From Alistipes sp. UBA943 (GTDB lineage: Bacteria > Bacteroidota > Bacteroidia > Bacteroidales > Rikenellaceae), in assembly GCA_002293345.1 (NCBI GenBank), contig DBDB01000101.1:1-21101 (forward strand): a DNA stretch of 21,101 nt, given 5' to 3'. Under the pieces are notes generated by a model. That model was not told where the DNA came from and did not search any database. It was given only the letters and a program-made list of their open reading frames with translations. Position 1 is the first letter of the stretch. Each line of letters begins with the position of its first letter. Made by a program: the position numbers and the translations under genes. Shown here one piece after another: positions 6,786-14,275 of the stretch.

Positions 6786-7841
6786 TTATGCGACGGTTCT
6801 ATGACGAAATACGACCCACACGACGATCGGGATGCCGAGCAGTGCGGTGATGGAGTTAATGGGCAGAGCGAGTGATTTGGATATGAGGTCGCAGGCGAGC
6901 ATCATCACCGTGCCAATCAGTGCCGACGCGGGTAACAGTACACGGTGGTCTGCCGTACGGAAAAGCATCCGTGCGACGTGCGGAACGGCCAGTCCGACAA
7001 ACCCGATAGGGCCGCAAAAGGCGGTGGCGGTACCGGCTAACAACGTGGTGGAGAGGAAGATAAGGGTTTGAGTACGACGGATACGGATACCCATCGTTTG
7101 TGCGTACTCCTCGCCGAGTAGCAGTATGTTGAGGGGCTTGACGACCACGGCGGACAAAGCGACACCTGCCGCGATCGCCCCCGCGAGGATCGGCATTTGC
7201 CTCAGAGTCACCTCCCCGAGCGACCCCATGGTCCACACGACATACGATTTGAGCGCCGATTCATTGCTGAGGAATTGCAGTATCTCGACCACGGCACTCA
7301 CGCCGGACGAGAATAGGATACCGAGAATCAGTACGACCATCACGTCTCCGACACGCCGACTCACGACAGCGATAACGGCCAGAATGGCAAACGCACCGAT
7401 CCACGCGGCCCCGAGTACACCCATTCCACCTATCCAACTCCATCCCAACAGGGGCATTCCGAGCAGGAACAGTGCCACCCCGAGAGCGGCCCCGGAACTG
7501 ATTCCAAGCACATACGGACCCGCCAGAGGGTTACGAAACAGGGTTTGCATTTGCAGTCCGGATATGGAGAGTGCCACTCCGACAAGGATGGCGGTGAGGC
7601 TCTTCATGAGACGGATCTCGATGACGATTGTGCCGGTCATCGCATCGGTGGCACGCCCCGTCAGTGCCTGCCACACGTCTCGCAATGGTATGTGTGTCGT
7701 CCCGATAGTCAGGTCCGCGACAAAAAGCGCAAATGCCAAAACCCCCAAACAGACAAACAATCTTGCCTGCCCTCCGCCCCCCCCTCGGGGGCAGGCAACG
7801 ACTCCTGCGGAGTCGGGAGTTGACTCGTTCGATCTCCTCAT
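6786..7841 (-). CDS. FecCD-family ABC importer permease
   Basis: Inner-membrane permease of a siderophore, haem or cobalamin importer, 351 residues and full length. The FecCD hallmarks are in order: IRLMKSLTAILVGVALSISG (about 76-95), QTLFRNPLAGPYVLGISSGA (about 99-118), later FCGPIGFVGLAVPHVAR near residue 275 and the C-terminal PINSITALLGIPIVVWV. About ten membrane segments are expected. The first 27 residues are an unusual Ser/Pro/Gly-rich tail encoded by two DNA hairpins (7765-7815), ahead of the first membrane segment. The ATG overlaps the stop of the binding-protein gene by 4 bp (ATGA at 7841-7838), which supports this start. No other ATG precedes the first membrane helix. Confidence 0.93.
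   Translation of the reverse strand: MRRSNESTPDSAGVVACPRGGGGGQARLFVCLGVLAFALFVADLTIGTTHIPLRDVWQALTGRATDAMTGTIVIEIRLMKSLTAILVGVALSISGLQMQTLFRNPLAGPYVLGISSGAALGVALFLLGMPLLGWSWIGGMGVLGAAWIGAFAILAVIAVVSRRVGDVMVVLILGILFSSGVSAVVEILQFLSNESALKSYVVWTMGSLGEVTLRQMPILAGAIAAGVALSAVVVKPLNILLLGEEYAQTMGIRIRRTQTLIFLSTTLLAGTATAFCGPIGFVGLAVPHVARMLFRTADHRVLLPASALIGTVMMLACDLISKSLALPINSITALLGIPIVVWVVFRHRTVA
7765..7815. repeat. Paired GC-rich hairpins inside the permease 5' end
   Basis: Two adjacent inverted repeats: 8-bp arms 7765-7772/7789-7796 enclosing a C8 tract, and 7-bp arms 7799-7805/7809-7815 (CGACTCC/GGAGTCG, loop TGC). They encode permease residues about 9-26, just before the first membrane helix. The minus-strand CCTGCCCCCGAGGGGG resembles CCTGCCCGAGGCGGGGG at 19925-19941 in the intergenic region, suggesting a dispersed repeat family. 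Confidence 0.6.
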
Positions 7842-8776
7842 CGCAGTTGTCGATAATACACGAACTCCCCTTCGGGAAGCAATTCGGGATGGAGGATTCG
7901 GATCAGATCTGCAAGTATCAGGTCTGGCTGCACGGTACCCGACTCCCAGAAGTCATTGCCTCCACCGGCATTGGCACGTCGCGTATTGTTGAAGACGCGA
8001 CGGTTTTGCACGACGGGAAGGCCGGCAAACTTTGGCAGAGTGCGATGCAACTCTTCGAATGAGTCGATATTGTCCGTATTCACCCACATGTCCGCGGCCG
8101 CCGCAAGACGATATGCTTCCTCTTGATCGATGGTCGACACGTTAGTACCCGGACGTGGTGTCCAAATCAGGTCTGCTCCCGCATCGCGAAGAAGCTGTAA
8201 GAAGTAATTGTCGGCTTCGGGCAGGAACCAGGTGCCGCTGTAGGGCACATTCACCATCACTTTCGGCCGCATCGCGACGTCGGCCGTCAAGGATTTCAAG
8301 GCATTGTAACGCATTTCGATACCGGCATAAATCTCCTCCGCTTTGGTTTGCTTACCGACCAGTTTCCCGATCTCGACGATCCACCGTGCTTTTCCCAGGG
8401 GCGAGTGCTCTTTGTGTTCATCGGTGTACATGTAGTGAATGCCCAGTTCGCGCAGTTTGGATTCCGCGGGGTGTGATCCTTCGATGCCGTAGAGCAGCAC
8501 GATATCCGGACGCAGGGTGATTAGTCGTTCGTAATCGACATGTTGATCATATCCGATCTCGGCGGCGTGCTCGACCACCTCACGATTCGTGAGGTATCGT
8601 AGGCCTGAAATGCCTACGATGCGTTGCGCTTCGCCCAACGCGTCGAGCATCGCCGCCTGGGTGGACGACATGCAGACGATGCGGTGGAACTCGCGAGGTT
8701 GTTGTATCCGCACGCATGGTTTCCCGCAACCGGTCACGAGCAACAAGACACAAATCAACGTCAATTTGAGATTCAT
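7838..8776 (-). CDS. Periplasmic-binding lipoprotein of a FecB/BtuF-type importer
   Basis: Captures the substrate of the ABC importer encoded just downstream and delivers it to the permease. From the ATG at 8776 it has 312 residues, with lipobox VTGC and Cys17, so it is a lipid-anchored receptor. Family signs are RIVCMSSTQAAMLDALG, the LITLRPDIVLLYG strand and a C-terminal FWESGTVQPDLILADLIRILHPE, all typical of TroA-like/FecB-fold proteins of iron-chelate or cobalamin systems. The frame opens at 8809, but the intervening residues would spoil the signal peptide, so 8776 is preferred. It is first in a three-gene operon and overlaps the permease by 4 bp. A weak -7 box (TACTTTTA on the minus strand, 8782-8789) lies 5 bases before the ATG. 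No cobalamin riboswitch was seen upstream. Confidence 0.9.
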   Translation of the reverse strand: MNLKLTLICVLLLVTGCGKPCVRIQQPREFHRIVCMSSTQAAMLDALGEAQRIVGISGLRYLTNREVVEHAAEIGYDQHVDYERLITLRPDIVLLYGIEGSHPAESKLRELGIHYMYTDEHKEHSPLGKARWIVEIGKLVGKQTKAEEIYAGIEMRYNALKSLTADVAMRPKVMVNVPYSGTWFLPEADNYFLQLLRDAGADLIWTPRPGTNVSTIDQEEAYRLAAAADMWVNTDNIDSFEELHRTLPKFAGLPVVQNRRVFNNTRRANAGGGNDFWESGTVQPDLILADLIRILHPELLPEGEFVYYRQLR

Positions 8777-8797
8777 GAGCGTAAAAGTAGCGATTTT

Positions 8798-8830
8798 TTT
8801 GCTTATCAACCCGATTTGGTGTATCTTTTG
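8798..8830 (+). promoter_or_regulatory. Promoter for aspT
   Basis: TTTG at 8798-8801, a 20-base spacer and TATCTTTTG at 8822-8830. The -7 box matches TAnnTTTG except for position or one extra base. Transcription would start near 8836, leaving a leader of 55-80 bases that holds the Shine-Dalgarno-like sequence at 8876-8883. Confidence 0.6.
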
Positions 8831-8875
8831 CAGTGGAAACGGGAGGGGGTAGACCTAAATGACAGAGTGAGTAAC

Positions 8876-8883
8876 AAGGAGGT
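8876..8883 (+). promoter_or_regulatory. Strong Shine-Dalgarno-like site upstream of aspT
   Basis: AAGGAGGT is a complete anti-Shine-Dalgarno match, rare in Bacteroidota. It sits 7 bases before an in-frame GTG at 8891, which would add eight residues to AspT, and 31 bases before the ATG at 8915 that best matches the family N-terminus. A three-codon ATG-ACA-GAG-TGA (8859-8870) lies just ahead of it. Confidence 0.45.
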
Positions 8884-8914
8884 GCGAAAAGTGCCCCTAA
8901 AAAAAACGAAAAAA

Positions 8915-10609
8915 ATGTGGGAATGGATCGTTAATACACTAAGGAGTGCCCCCGAGCTGGCTGTATTCTTCACGCTGGCCATCGGAGTGGTGATCGGTCG
9001 TATCAAGATCGGCAGTTTCAGCCTTGGTACAGTGACCAGTGTGTTGCTGGTGGGTGTGGTTGTTGGGCAGCTCAACTTGGAGATCAGCCCGGTACTTAAA
9101 TCGGCATTTTTCCTGCTGTTCCTCTTCGCGATCGGGTACAGTGTGGGACCGCAATTTGTCGCGGGATTGAAACGAGAGGGATTGCCGCAGATCGGATTCG
9201 CCGCAATCGTATGTGTATGTTGTCTGGGGTTTGCGTATCTGGGAGCCGTGATCTGCGGATTCGATATCGGACAGGCGGCAGGACTTTTTTCCGGTGCGAA
9301 CACGATCTCGGCGTCGATAGGCGTGGCGACCGAGACGATCGGTAATTTAAGTGCCGACGCTGCCGAGAAGACGAAATGGATCAACGAGATCCCTGTGGCG
9401 TATGCGGTGACCTATATTTTCGGCACGGCAGGCACAGCATGGTTCCTTGCCACGATGGGTCCGAAGATCCTTCGTGCCGATGTGGTGCAGGCGAGCAAGG
9501 ATTACGAACGCGAACACGGTGGACATATCGGTGACGACGATCCGTCGCTGGAGCTTGCGTATGACGGCACTTCGTTCCGTGCGTTCGAGGTGGCGTTCGA
9601 CAAACCCGTCACGGTGGAGCATCTTGAGAAGCAACTCGTCTCGAAGGGATGGCCGGTGTTCGTGGAGCGGCTGCGCCTGTCGACGGGAGAGATCGTGAAC
9701 GACCTGACGCCCAAACAAAAGATCTCGAAGGGTGATCGCGTGGTGCTGAACGGACCTCTGGACACGCTGCTCAAAGACCAGTCGTTGGTCGGATGCGAGG
9801 TGGCCGACACGGAGCTGTCGGGATTCCGCGTGGAGGCTACGAAGGTGCTTGTGAGCAACAGGCATGTGGCGGGACACACGTTGGGACAACTCCGCACGTC
9901 GAAGGAGCGTCACGGGGTGGTGATCCGTTCGTTGCGTCGGGGAGGCACGGAGATGCCGTTGCTGCGTAACACGAAGTTGCAACGTGGCGACACAGTCGAG
10001 GTCGAAGGACGCAAAGTGGACGTGGATCGGTTCGCGAAGTGGCTGGGCTACGCGGCCCGCGAGTCGAGCGTCACGGATCTGTTGTACCTTTGCGCAGGTA
10101 TCTTCCTGGGCGGTATTTTGGGATCGACGGTGTTGAAACTGGGCAGCATCCCATTGAGCCTGAGTGCCAGCGGCGGTGTGTTGATCATGGGTATCGTTTT
10201 CGGGTGGTTGCGCGGCAAGCGTCCGTCGATAGGGTATATCCCCGACGGCTCCATTTGGCTGATGAACAACCTCGGGTTGAATGTCTTTATTGCGGTGGTG
10301 GGCATTTCGGCGGGACCGAACTTCATCGCGGGACTTAAAGAGGCGGGTGTGGCGTTGTTCATATCCGGAATTTTTGTCAGTTTGTTGCCAATGTTGGTGG
10401 GATTGCTACTGGGCAAGTATGTATTCAAGTTCAACGCGGCGATCAACCTCGGTGCGTGTGCGGGCTCACGTACCACCACTGCCGCACTGGGTGCGGTGGA
10501 GGAGCGCACGCAGAGCAAAGTACCGGCACTGGCGTATACGGTCACCTATGCCGTCGGGAACACGTTGCTGATTATATGGGGGATGGTGATTGTGTTGTTG
10601 GTTTCTTGA
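8915..10609 (+). CDS. aspT: Aspartate:alanine antiporter AspT
   Basis: Inner-membrane exchanger of the AAE family that takes in aspartate and expels alanine, working with aspartate decarboxylase. 564 residues from the ATG at 8915. Two membrane halves flank a soluble region: helices about 15-185, two RCK_C/TrkA_C-like domains about 215-375, helices about 385-564. The halves are internal repeats: AIGYSVGPQFVAGLKREG (72-89) matches VVGISAGPNFIAGLKEAG (461-478), and the NEIPVAYAVTYIFG segment (157-170) matches KVPALAYTVTYAVG (535-548), near the family motif GACAGSRTTTAALGAV (513-528). A frame extension back to 8624 has no coding look and overlaps the divergent binding-protein gene; a GTG at 8891 behind AAGGAGGT is a possible alternative start. 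aspD follows 146 bases downstream. AspT identity is supported by both sequence and neighbour. Confidence 0.92.
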   Translation: MWEWIVNTLRSAPELAVFFTLAIGVVIGRIKIGSFSLGTVTSVLLVGVVVGQLNLEISPVLKSAFFLLFLFAIGYSVGPQFVAGLKREGLPQIGFAAIVCVCCLGFAYLGAVICGFDIGQAAGLFSGANTISASIGVATETIGNLSADAAEKTKWINEIPVAYAVTYIFGTAGTAWFLATMGPKILRADVVQASKDYEREHGGHIGDDDPSLELAYDGTSFRAFEVAFDKPVTVEHLEKQLVSKGWPVFVERLRLSTGEIVNDLTPKQKISKGDRVVLNGPLDTLLKDQSLVGCEVADTELSGFRVEATKVLVSNRHVAGHTLGQLRTSKERHGVVIRSLRRGGTEMPLLRNTKLQRGDTVEVEGRKVDVDRFAKWLGYAARESSVTDLLYLCAGIFLGGILGSTVLKLGSIPLSLSASGGVLIMGIVFGWLRGKRPSIGYIPDGSIWLMNNLGLNVFIAVVGISAGPNFIAGLKEAGVALFISGIFVSLLPMLVGLLLGKYVFKFNAAINLGACAGSRTTTAALGAVEERTQSKVPALAYTVTYAVGNTLLIIWGMVIVLLVS

Positions 10610-10635
10610 CGTTGAAAGCACGTCATCTTCGGCAC

Positions 10636-10668
10636 TTTGCTCATCGATAGTTCGGTTACGTACGTTGG
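10636..10668 (+). promoter_or_regulatory. Probable promoter between aspT and aspD
   Basis: TTTG at 10636-10639, a 21-base spacer and TACGTTGG at 10661-10668 (one mismatch to TAnnTTTG). No terminator was seen between aspT and aspD, so this would be an additional internal promoter. The octamer GCACTTTG holding the -33 box recurs at 10713-10720. Confidence 0.45.
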
Positions 10669-10755
10669 GTATGCGCCCTCGCTCCCAATTTCGACAAAGC
10701 CCCCAAGCTAACGCACTTTGAACGCAAGAAACGGATGAAATAAAAAGTAGAAAAT

Positions 10756-12399
10756 ATGTTAGAAAAGTTAAAAACCTCCCGCTCCAAGGAGCACCGATTG
10801 GAGGAGTTAAGCCCCTTTGAACTGAAGGACGAGTTGATTTCGTTGGCGGGCGAAAGCAGCAAGGTATGTTCGCTGTCGATGCTGAACGCTGGCCGCGGCA
10901 ACCCCAACTGGACAGCCATTCCGCCCCGCGAGGCATTCTTCGAGTTGGGAGCCTTTGCTGTGGAGGAGGCACGTCGTGCACGCACCACGGAGGTGGGATT
11001 GGCAGGTATTCCGGTGAAGAAGGGGCTTGCCGCCCGTTTTGAGAAGTTCCTGAAACCGGGCTTGCTGAAACAGGTGTGGGAGTACGGGTTGAAACAGCAC
11101 AAACTCGACCCCGACACATGGGCCTTGGAGCTTGTCGAAGGCGTATTGGGAGACCAGTACCCCGTGCCCGTGCGCATGCTCGCAGGTTGCGAGCGTCTCG
11201 TGCACGACTACCTCGTGCACGAGATGTGCGGCGGCGATGCCGCCGCACATGCGCACGGGCACGCCCAAACAGGCACCCCGCGGGGAAGGTACGATCTGTT
11301 TGCAGTTGAGGGTGGCACGGCAGCGATGTGTTACCTGTTCGACTCGCTCGTGGAGAATGGGTTATTGAAGCACGGCGACCACATTGCCCTCGGCACGCCG
11401 ATCTTCACTCCGTACCTGGAGATCCCGGAACTGGACAAATATGGTTTGAAGGTGACGTACGTCAAGGGGTCGGCTGTGGACAAGGATGGTAACCAGACGT
11501 TCCAGTATCCCGACACGGAACTCGATAAGTTGGGTGACACGAGGATCAAGGCATTTTTCATCGTCAACCCGTCGAACCCGACGTCGGTGATGATCTCCCC
11601 CGAGAGCCGTAAGTATCTGGTGAAGGTGGTGAAGAGCCTGAATCCCCACCTGATGATCCTCACGGACGATGTCTATGGCACGTTCGTACCGGGATTCGTA
11701 TCGCTGATGGCTGACCTGCCTGCCAACACGTTGTGCGTCTACTCATTCTCGAAGTATTTCGGCTGCACGGGTTGGCGTCTGGGCGTGGTGGCACTGCACG
11801 AGCACAACATTTACGACGAGATGCTCTCCGCGCTGCCCCAGAAGGAGAAGGATCGCCAGGCGAAGAAGTACGCGAACCTGACGCTGTATCCCGAACGGTT
11901 GAAATTCATCGACCGCTTGGTGGCCGACAGTCGCGACGTGGCATTGAACCACACGGCCGGACTCTCCACACCGCAACAGATCCAGATGATGCTGTTTGCC
12001 GCCTTCTCGCTGTTCGACAAACAGGGATCGTACAAAAAAGCATGTATCGACCTGTTGCAGACGCGTTACAAGTTGATGTGGGAGGGTTTGGAGTGGCCCG
12101 TGGCGGCGGATCCGAACCGCGCGGCATACTATTGCGAGATCGACATTGCGCAGTGGGCCATCAAGACGCACGGCAAGGAGTTCTTCGAGTGGATGCAGAA
12201 GAATTTCGAGCCCGTGGACGTGGTATTCCGCCTGGCCGAGGAGGAGGCTGTCGTACTGCTGAACGGCGGCGGATTCGCAGGCCCCGAGTGGTCGGTACGC
12301 GTGTCATTGGCCAACCTGAACGAGGAGGACTACACCAGGATCGGCAAATTCCTGTCGAAAGTGTTGAATGAATACGTAAACTCTTATAAGAATAGATGA
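10756..12399 (+). CDS. aspD: Aspartate 4-decarboxylase AspD
   Basis: PLP-dependent cytoplasmic enzyme converting L-aspartate to L-alanine and CO2, with one proton consumed. 547 residues, the family's usual size. Fold-type-I aminotransferase features: FAVEGGTAAMCYLFDSL around the cofactor phosphate, VNPSNPTSVM, the TDDVYGTF strand with the pyridine-binding Asp, and Lys333 in SFSKYFGCTGWRLGV as the Schiff-base lysine. Around residues 157-175, an Ala/His-rich stretch (GGDAAAHAHGHA) appears longer than the loop I recall in relatives, and its DNA forms a 12-bp-arm hairpin (11224-11250). The last codon overlaps the porin start by 4 bp (ATGA 12396-12399). With AspT it forms an aspartate-in/alanine-out cycle that can generate proton motive force. 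Confidence 0.95.
   Translation: MLEKLKTSRSKEHRLEELSPFELKDELISLAGESSKVCSLSMLNAGRGNPNWTAIPPREAFFELGAFAVEEARRARTTEVGLAGIPVKKGLAARFEKFLKPGLLKQVWEYGLKQHKLDPDTWALELVEGVLGDQYPVPVRMLAGCERLVHDYLVHEMCGGDAAAHAHGHAQTGTPRGRYDLFAVEGGTAAMCYLFDSLVENGLLKHGDHIALGTPIFTPYLEIPELDKYGLKVTYVKGSAVDKDGNQTFQYPDTELDKLGDTRIKAFFIVNPSNPTSVMISPESRKYLVKVVKSLNPHLMILTDDVYGTFVPGFVSLMADLPANTLCVYSFSKYFGCTGWRLGVVALHEHNIYDEMLSALPQKEKDRQAKKYANLTLYPERLKFIDRLVADSRDVALNHTAGLSTPQQIQMMLFAAFSLFDKQGSYKKACIDLLQTRYKLMWEGLEWPVAADPNRAAYYCEIDIAQWAIKTHGKEFFEWMQKNFEPVDVVFRLAEEEAVVLLNGGGFAGPEWSVRVSLANLNEEDYTRIGKFLSKVLNEYVNSYKNR
11197..11250. repeat. Direct and inverted repeats inside aspD
   Basis: CTCGTGCACGA occurs twice (11197-11207 and 11212-11222, 4 bp apart). 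Immediately after it, 12-bp perfect arms ATGTGCGGCGGC (11224-11235) and its complement (11239-11250) enclose GAT. The region encodes LVHDYLVHE followed by the Ala/His-rich stretch. A hairpin this stable inside a coding sequence is unusual and may reflect a small insertion or duplication. Confidence 0.7.
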
Positions 12400-13457
12400 A
12401 GAAACTAATCCTGCTACTATTGGCACTTTTGGGTGCCTTGACTGCCCATGCCCAGTATCGCGACAGTGAAGATCTGTTCGAGCGATTACAGTGGGACGAT
12501 GAAAAACTCCACATCCTGCTCGACACCCGTTTCGATTTCATGTACACGACCAACCCCACCCAGATGCGATTCAACGGGCAGCAACTGCGTCTTTGGGTCG
12601 AGGGCGAGATCGTGCCGGGAATCCGGTATCGGTTTCGCCACCGGATGAACCGTTCGCAGGAGCCGCTGTGGGACGGATTGGCGAAGGCCACGGACAACAT
12701 GTACATCTCGTTCGACATCGGCAAGCGCAAGAATTGGAACATCACGGTCGGTAAGATGGGCCTCGCGTTGGGTACATACGAGTTCGATTACAACGGTGCG
12801 GATCTTTACCTGTCGAGCTATGTGAACAACACAATGGATTACTACAAGATCGGCGTGAGTGCCACGTACAAGTTTGCCGGTCAGTCGCTGACGGCCCATC
12901 TGTTCAGTCCGGGAGCGGGACAGTTCGCCACACCGGAGTATCAGAACAAAGCCATCGGTGGAAGCTTGCTGTACGTGGGAAAATTCTGGAACGGCGTGCT
13001 CAACACCCGTACGGCCTACACGTTCATGCAGCACGACGCGACGCAGATGTATAGCTGGCTCACAACGGGTTGGCAGGTGAATGCAGGGCGATTCACGTCG
13101 GAGTTGGATTGCTGGTTGGGCGACTACAATGTGGATTTGATGTCGGACGCGACGACGGATTTACAACGGGCCAGAGATTTATCGCTGTCGCTGTTGGTAC
13201 GATACAGTTGGGAGAAGTGGCACCCGTCGTTGAAGGCGATTTTCGACCACCGATGGCGGGGTGAAGGGATGAGTCGCTTCGGTCTTTCTGCCGCGGTTGA
13301 GTTCTATCCGTTCAAGGGACACAAGTGGATTGATGGTTTGCGGTTCCATGCCGCATGTACGCTATTGGGATGGTCTGACAGGAGGGGGGATTTAATGGGG
13401 CTGGATGGTCAACCTCAAATTTTAGCGGGAATGCGCTGGTTCTTTATTGCAAAATAG
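12396..13457 (+). CDS. Outer-membrane porin, OprO/OprP-like
   Basis: 353 residues with a cleavable signal peptide (hydrophobic core, then AHA before Gln20). The mature part is rich in alternating aromatic beta strands: FNGQQLRLWVEGEIVPGIRYRFRHR, YISFDIGKRKNWNITVGKMGL and a final strand ending in the aromatic WFFIAK. This matches the phosphate-selective-porin (OprO/P) superfamily form common in Bacteroidota. Arg/Lys-rich strands suggest an anion-selective channel. The start codon overlaps the aspD stop (ATGA), so translation is coupled. From that I infer it lets aspartate, an anion, cross the outer membrane to feed AspT; selectivity is not shown by the sequence. Confidence 0.8.
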   Translation: MKKLILLLLALLGALTAHAQYRDSEDLFERLQWDDEKLHILLDTRFDFMYTTNPTQMRFNGQQLRLWVEGEIVPGIRYRFRHRMNRSQEPLWDGLAKATDNMYISFDIGKRKNWNITVGKMGLALGTYEFDYNGADLYLSSYVNNTMDYYKIGVSATYKFAGQSLTAHLFSPGAGQFATPEYQNKAIGGSLLYVGKFWNGVLNTRTAYTFMQHDATQMYSWLTTGWQVNAGRFTSELDCWLGDYNVDLMSDATTDLQRARDLSLSLLVRYSWEKWHPSLKAIFDHRWRGEGMSRFGLSAAVEFYPFKGHKWIDGLRFHAACTLLGWSDRRGDLMGLDGQPQILAGMRWFFIAK

Positions 13458-13492
13458 CGGAATTATGTATATAATTGTCCAAATATGTTACT

Positions 13493-14275
13493 ATGCGGAC
13501 AATAACCCAACTACTAATCCCGTTGTCATTGGTTTTGCTTGTCTCATGTGGGGGAGACCCTCTTCTGCCGAACTACACGCCGTCACCCGTCCAGTCCACC
13601 CCTGGCGATGGCGAGAACGGAGGGGATGGAAAGGGTGGTGCTGACGAGGACGGCAAGGGAGGATCCGGTCGCAGCGATGAAGATCCTGATCCCGGAGACT
13701 CAAACCCTGACCCTGATCCGGGCGACTCCAACCCCGGCGACTCCGAGAACCCCGATCCGGGAGCCACTGATCCCGGTGACACGGAAGATCCCGAACCTCC
13801 CAGCCCGGGCGAACCGGAAAATCCGAACCCCGGAGATCCGGGAGATGATGACACGCCGAATCCGGACCAAAAGAATTGGTACGATTATGGTGGTACACGT
13901 ATCGGGATCGCGAAGGTGTCGATGATGTACTGTGAAACGGTGGACGACTACGACGAAGTGCATGAGCATGACTTTGAGTTTTTCGATGCGAAGGATGCCC
14001 CAATGCCCATGCTTATCATACGTACGTTTCATTCCAAAAAGGCGGGCGTGTGGGGTGACTTCTCTTACGCACGGTTTGACAAGGGGGCATACGAGTATGA
14101 GGCGGAGAGGTTCATAGTCAACAACCCGACAAATGAGTTAACCCTGCCCCAAGGTGCGCTGACCGTCACCGTGACAGGTAAAACCTATACCATCGACCTT
14201 GCCGGCACGGATCGCAACGGCATCCCGATAACGGTTCGCTACACCGGCCCGGTTATATTGGAGACACTGGATTAG
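13493..14275 (+). CDS. Lipoprotein with acidic Pro/Asp/Gly linker, function unknown
   Basis: 260 residues from the ATG at 13493; a TTG six codons earlier is a less likely start. Lipobox LVSC with Cys19 implies a lipid anchor. Residues about 38-124 are a low-complexity linker of Asp, Pro, Gly, Asn, Glu and Ser built on variants of DPGDSNP. It would act as a long, extended, highly acidic stalk. The C-terminal 135 residues, starting near NWYDYGGTRIGIAKV, form a compact beta-looking domain I do not recognise, with VTVTGKTYTIDLAGTDRNG. It starts 35 bases after the porin and its stop is directly followed by the ATG of the TerC gene, so it belongs to the long plus-strand operon. Confidence 0.7.
   Translation: MRTITQLLIPLSLVLLVSCGGDPLLPNYTPSPVQSTPGDGENGGDGKGGADEDGKGGSGRSDEDPDPGDSNPDPDPGDSNPGDSENPDPGATDPGDTEDPEPPSPGEPENPNPGDPGDDDTPNPDQKNWYDYGGTRIGIAKVSMMYCETVDDYDEVHEHDFEFFDAKDAPMPMLIIRTFHSKKAGVWGDFSYARFDKGAYEYEAERFIVNNPTNELTLPQGALTVTVTGKTYTIDLAGTDRNGIPITVRYTGPVILETLD
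13604..13865 (+). repeat. Low-complexity Asp-Pro-Gly coding repeat
   Basis: Irregular tandem units based on GATCCCGG-AGACTC-like codons encode DPGDSNP-type repeats in the lipoprotein stalk. The units vary in length, as expected for slippage-prone coding repeats whose number may differ between strains. Confidence 0.75.

Noticed and set aside
7126..7992. 288-residue plus-strand open frame across the permease and binding-protein genes
   Set aside because: Antisense shadow of well-supported ABC importer genes; Thr/Pro/Arg-rich composition without motifs.
8624..8914. N-terminal extension of AspT back to 8624
   Set aside because: It overlaps the divergent binding-protein gene and both promoters and lacks similarity to the family, whose N-terminus matches the ATG at 8915.
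8777..8914. Cobalamin riboswitch upstream of the ABC importer
   Set aside because: The space to the divergent aspT promoter is too short and no B12-box-like sequence was recognised, so the substrate remains open.
13573..13854. Gly/Ser/Pro-rich minus-strand frame in the stalk region
   Set aside because: It is the complement of the low-complexity Asp-Pro-Gly repeat; the sense frame has a lipobox and folds into a longer protein.
13604..13865. CRISPR-like array in the repeat-rich lipoprotein gene
   Set aside because: Units are irregular, in frame and coding; there are no constant repeats with unique spacers.
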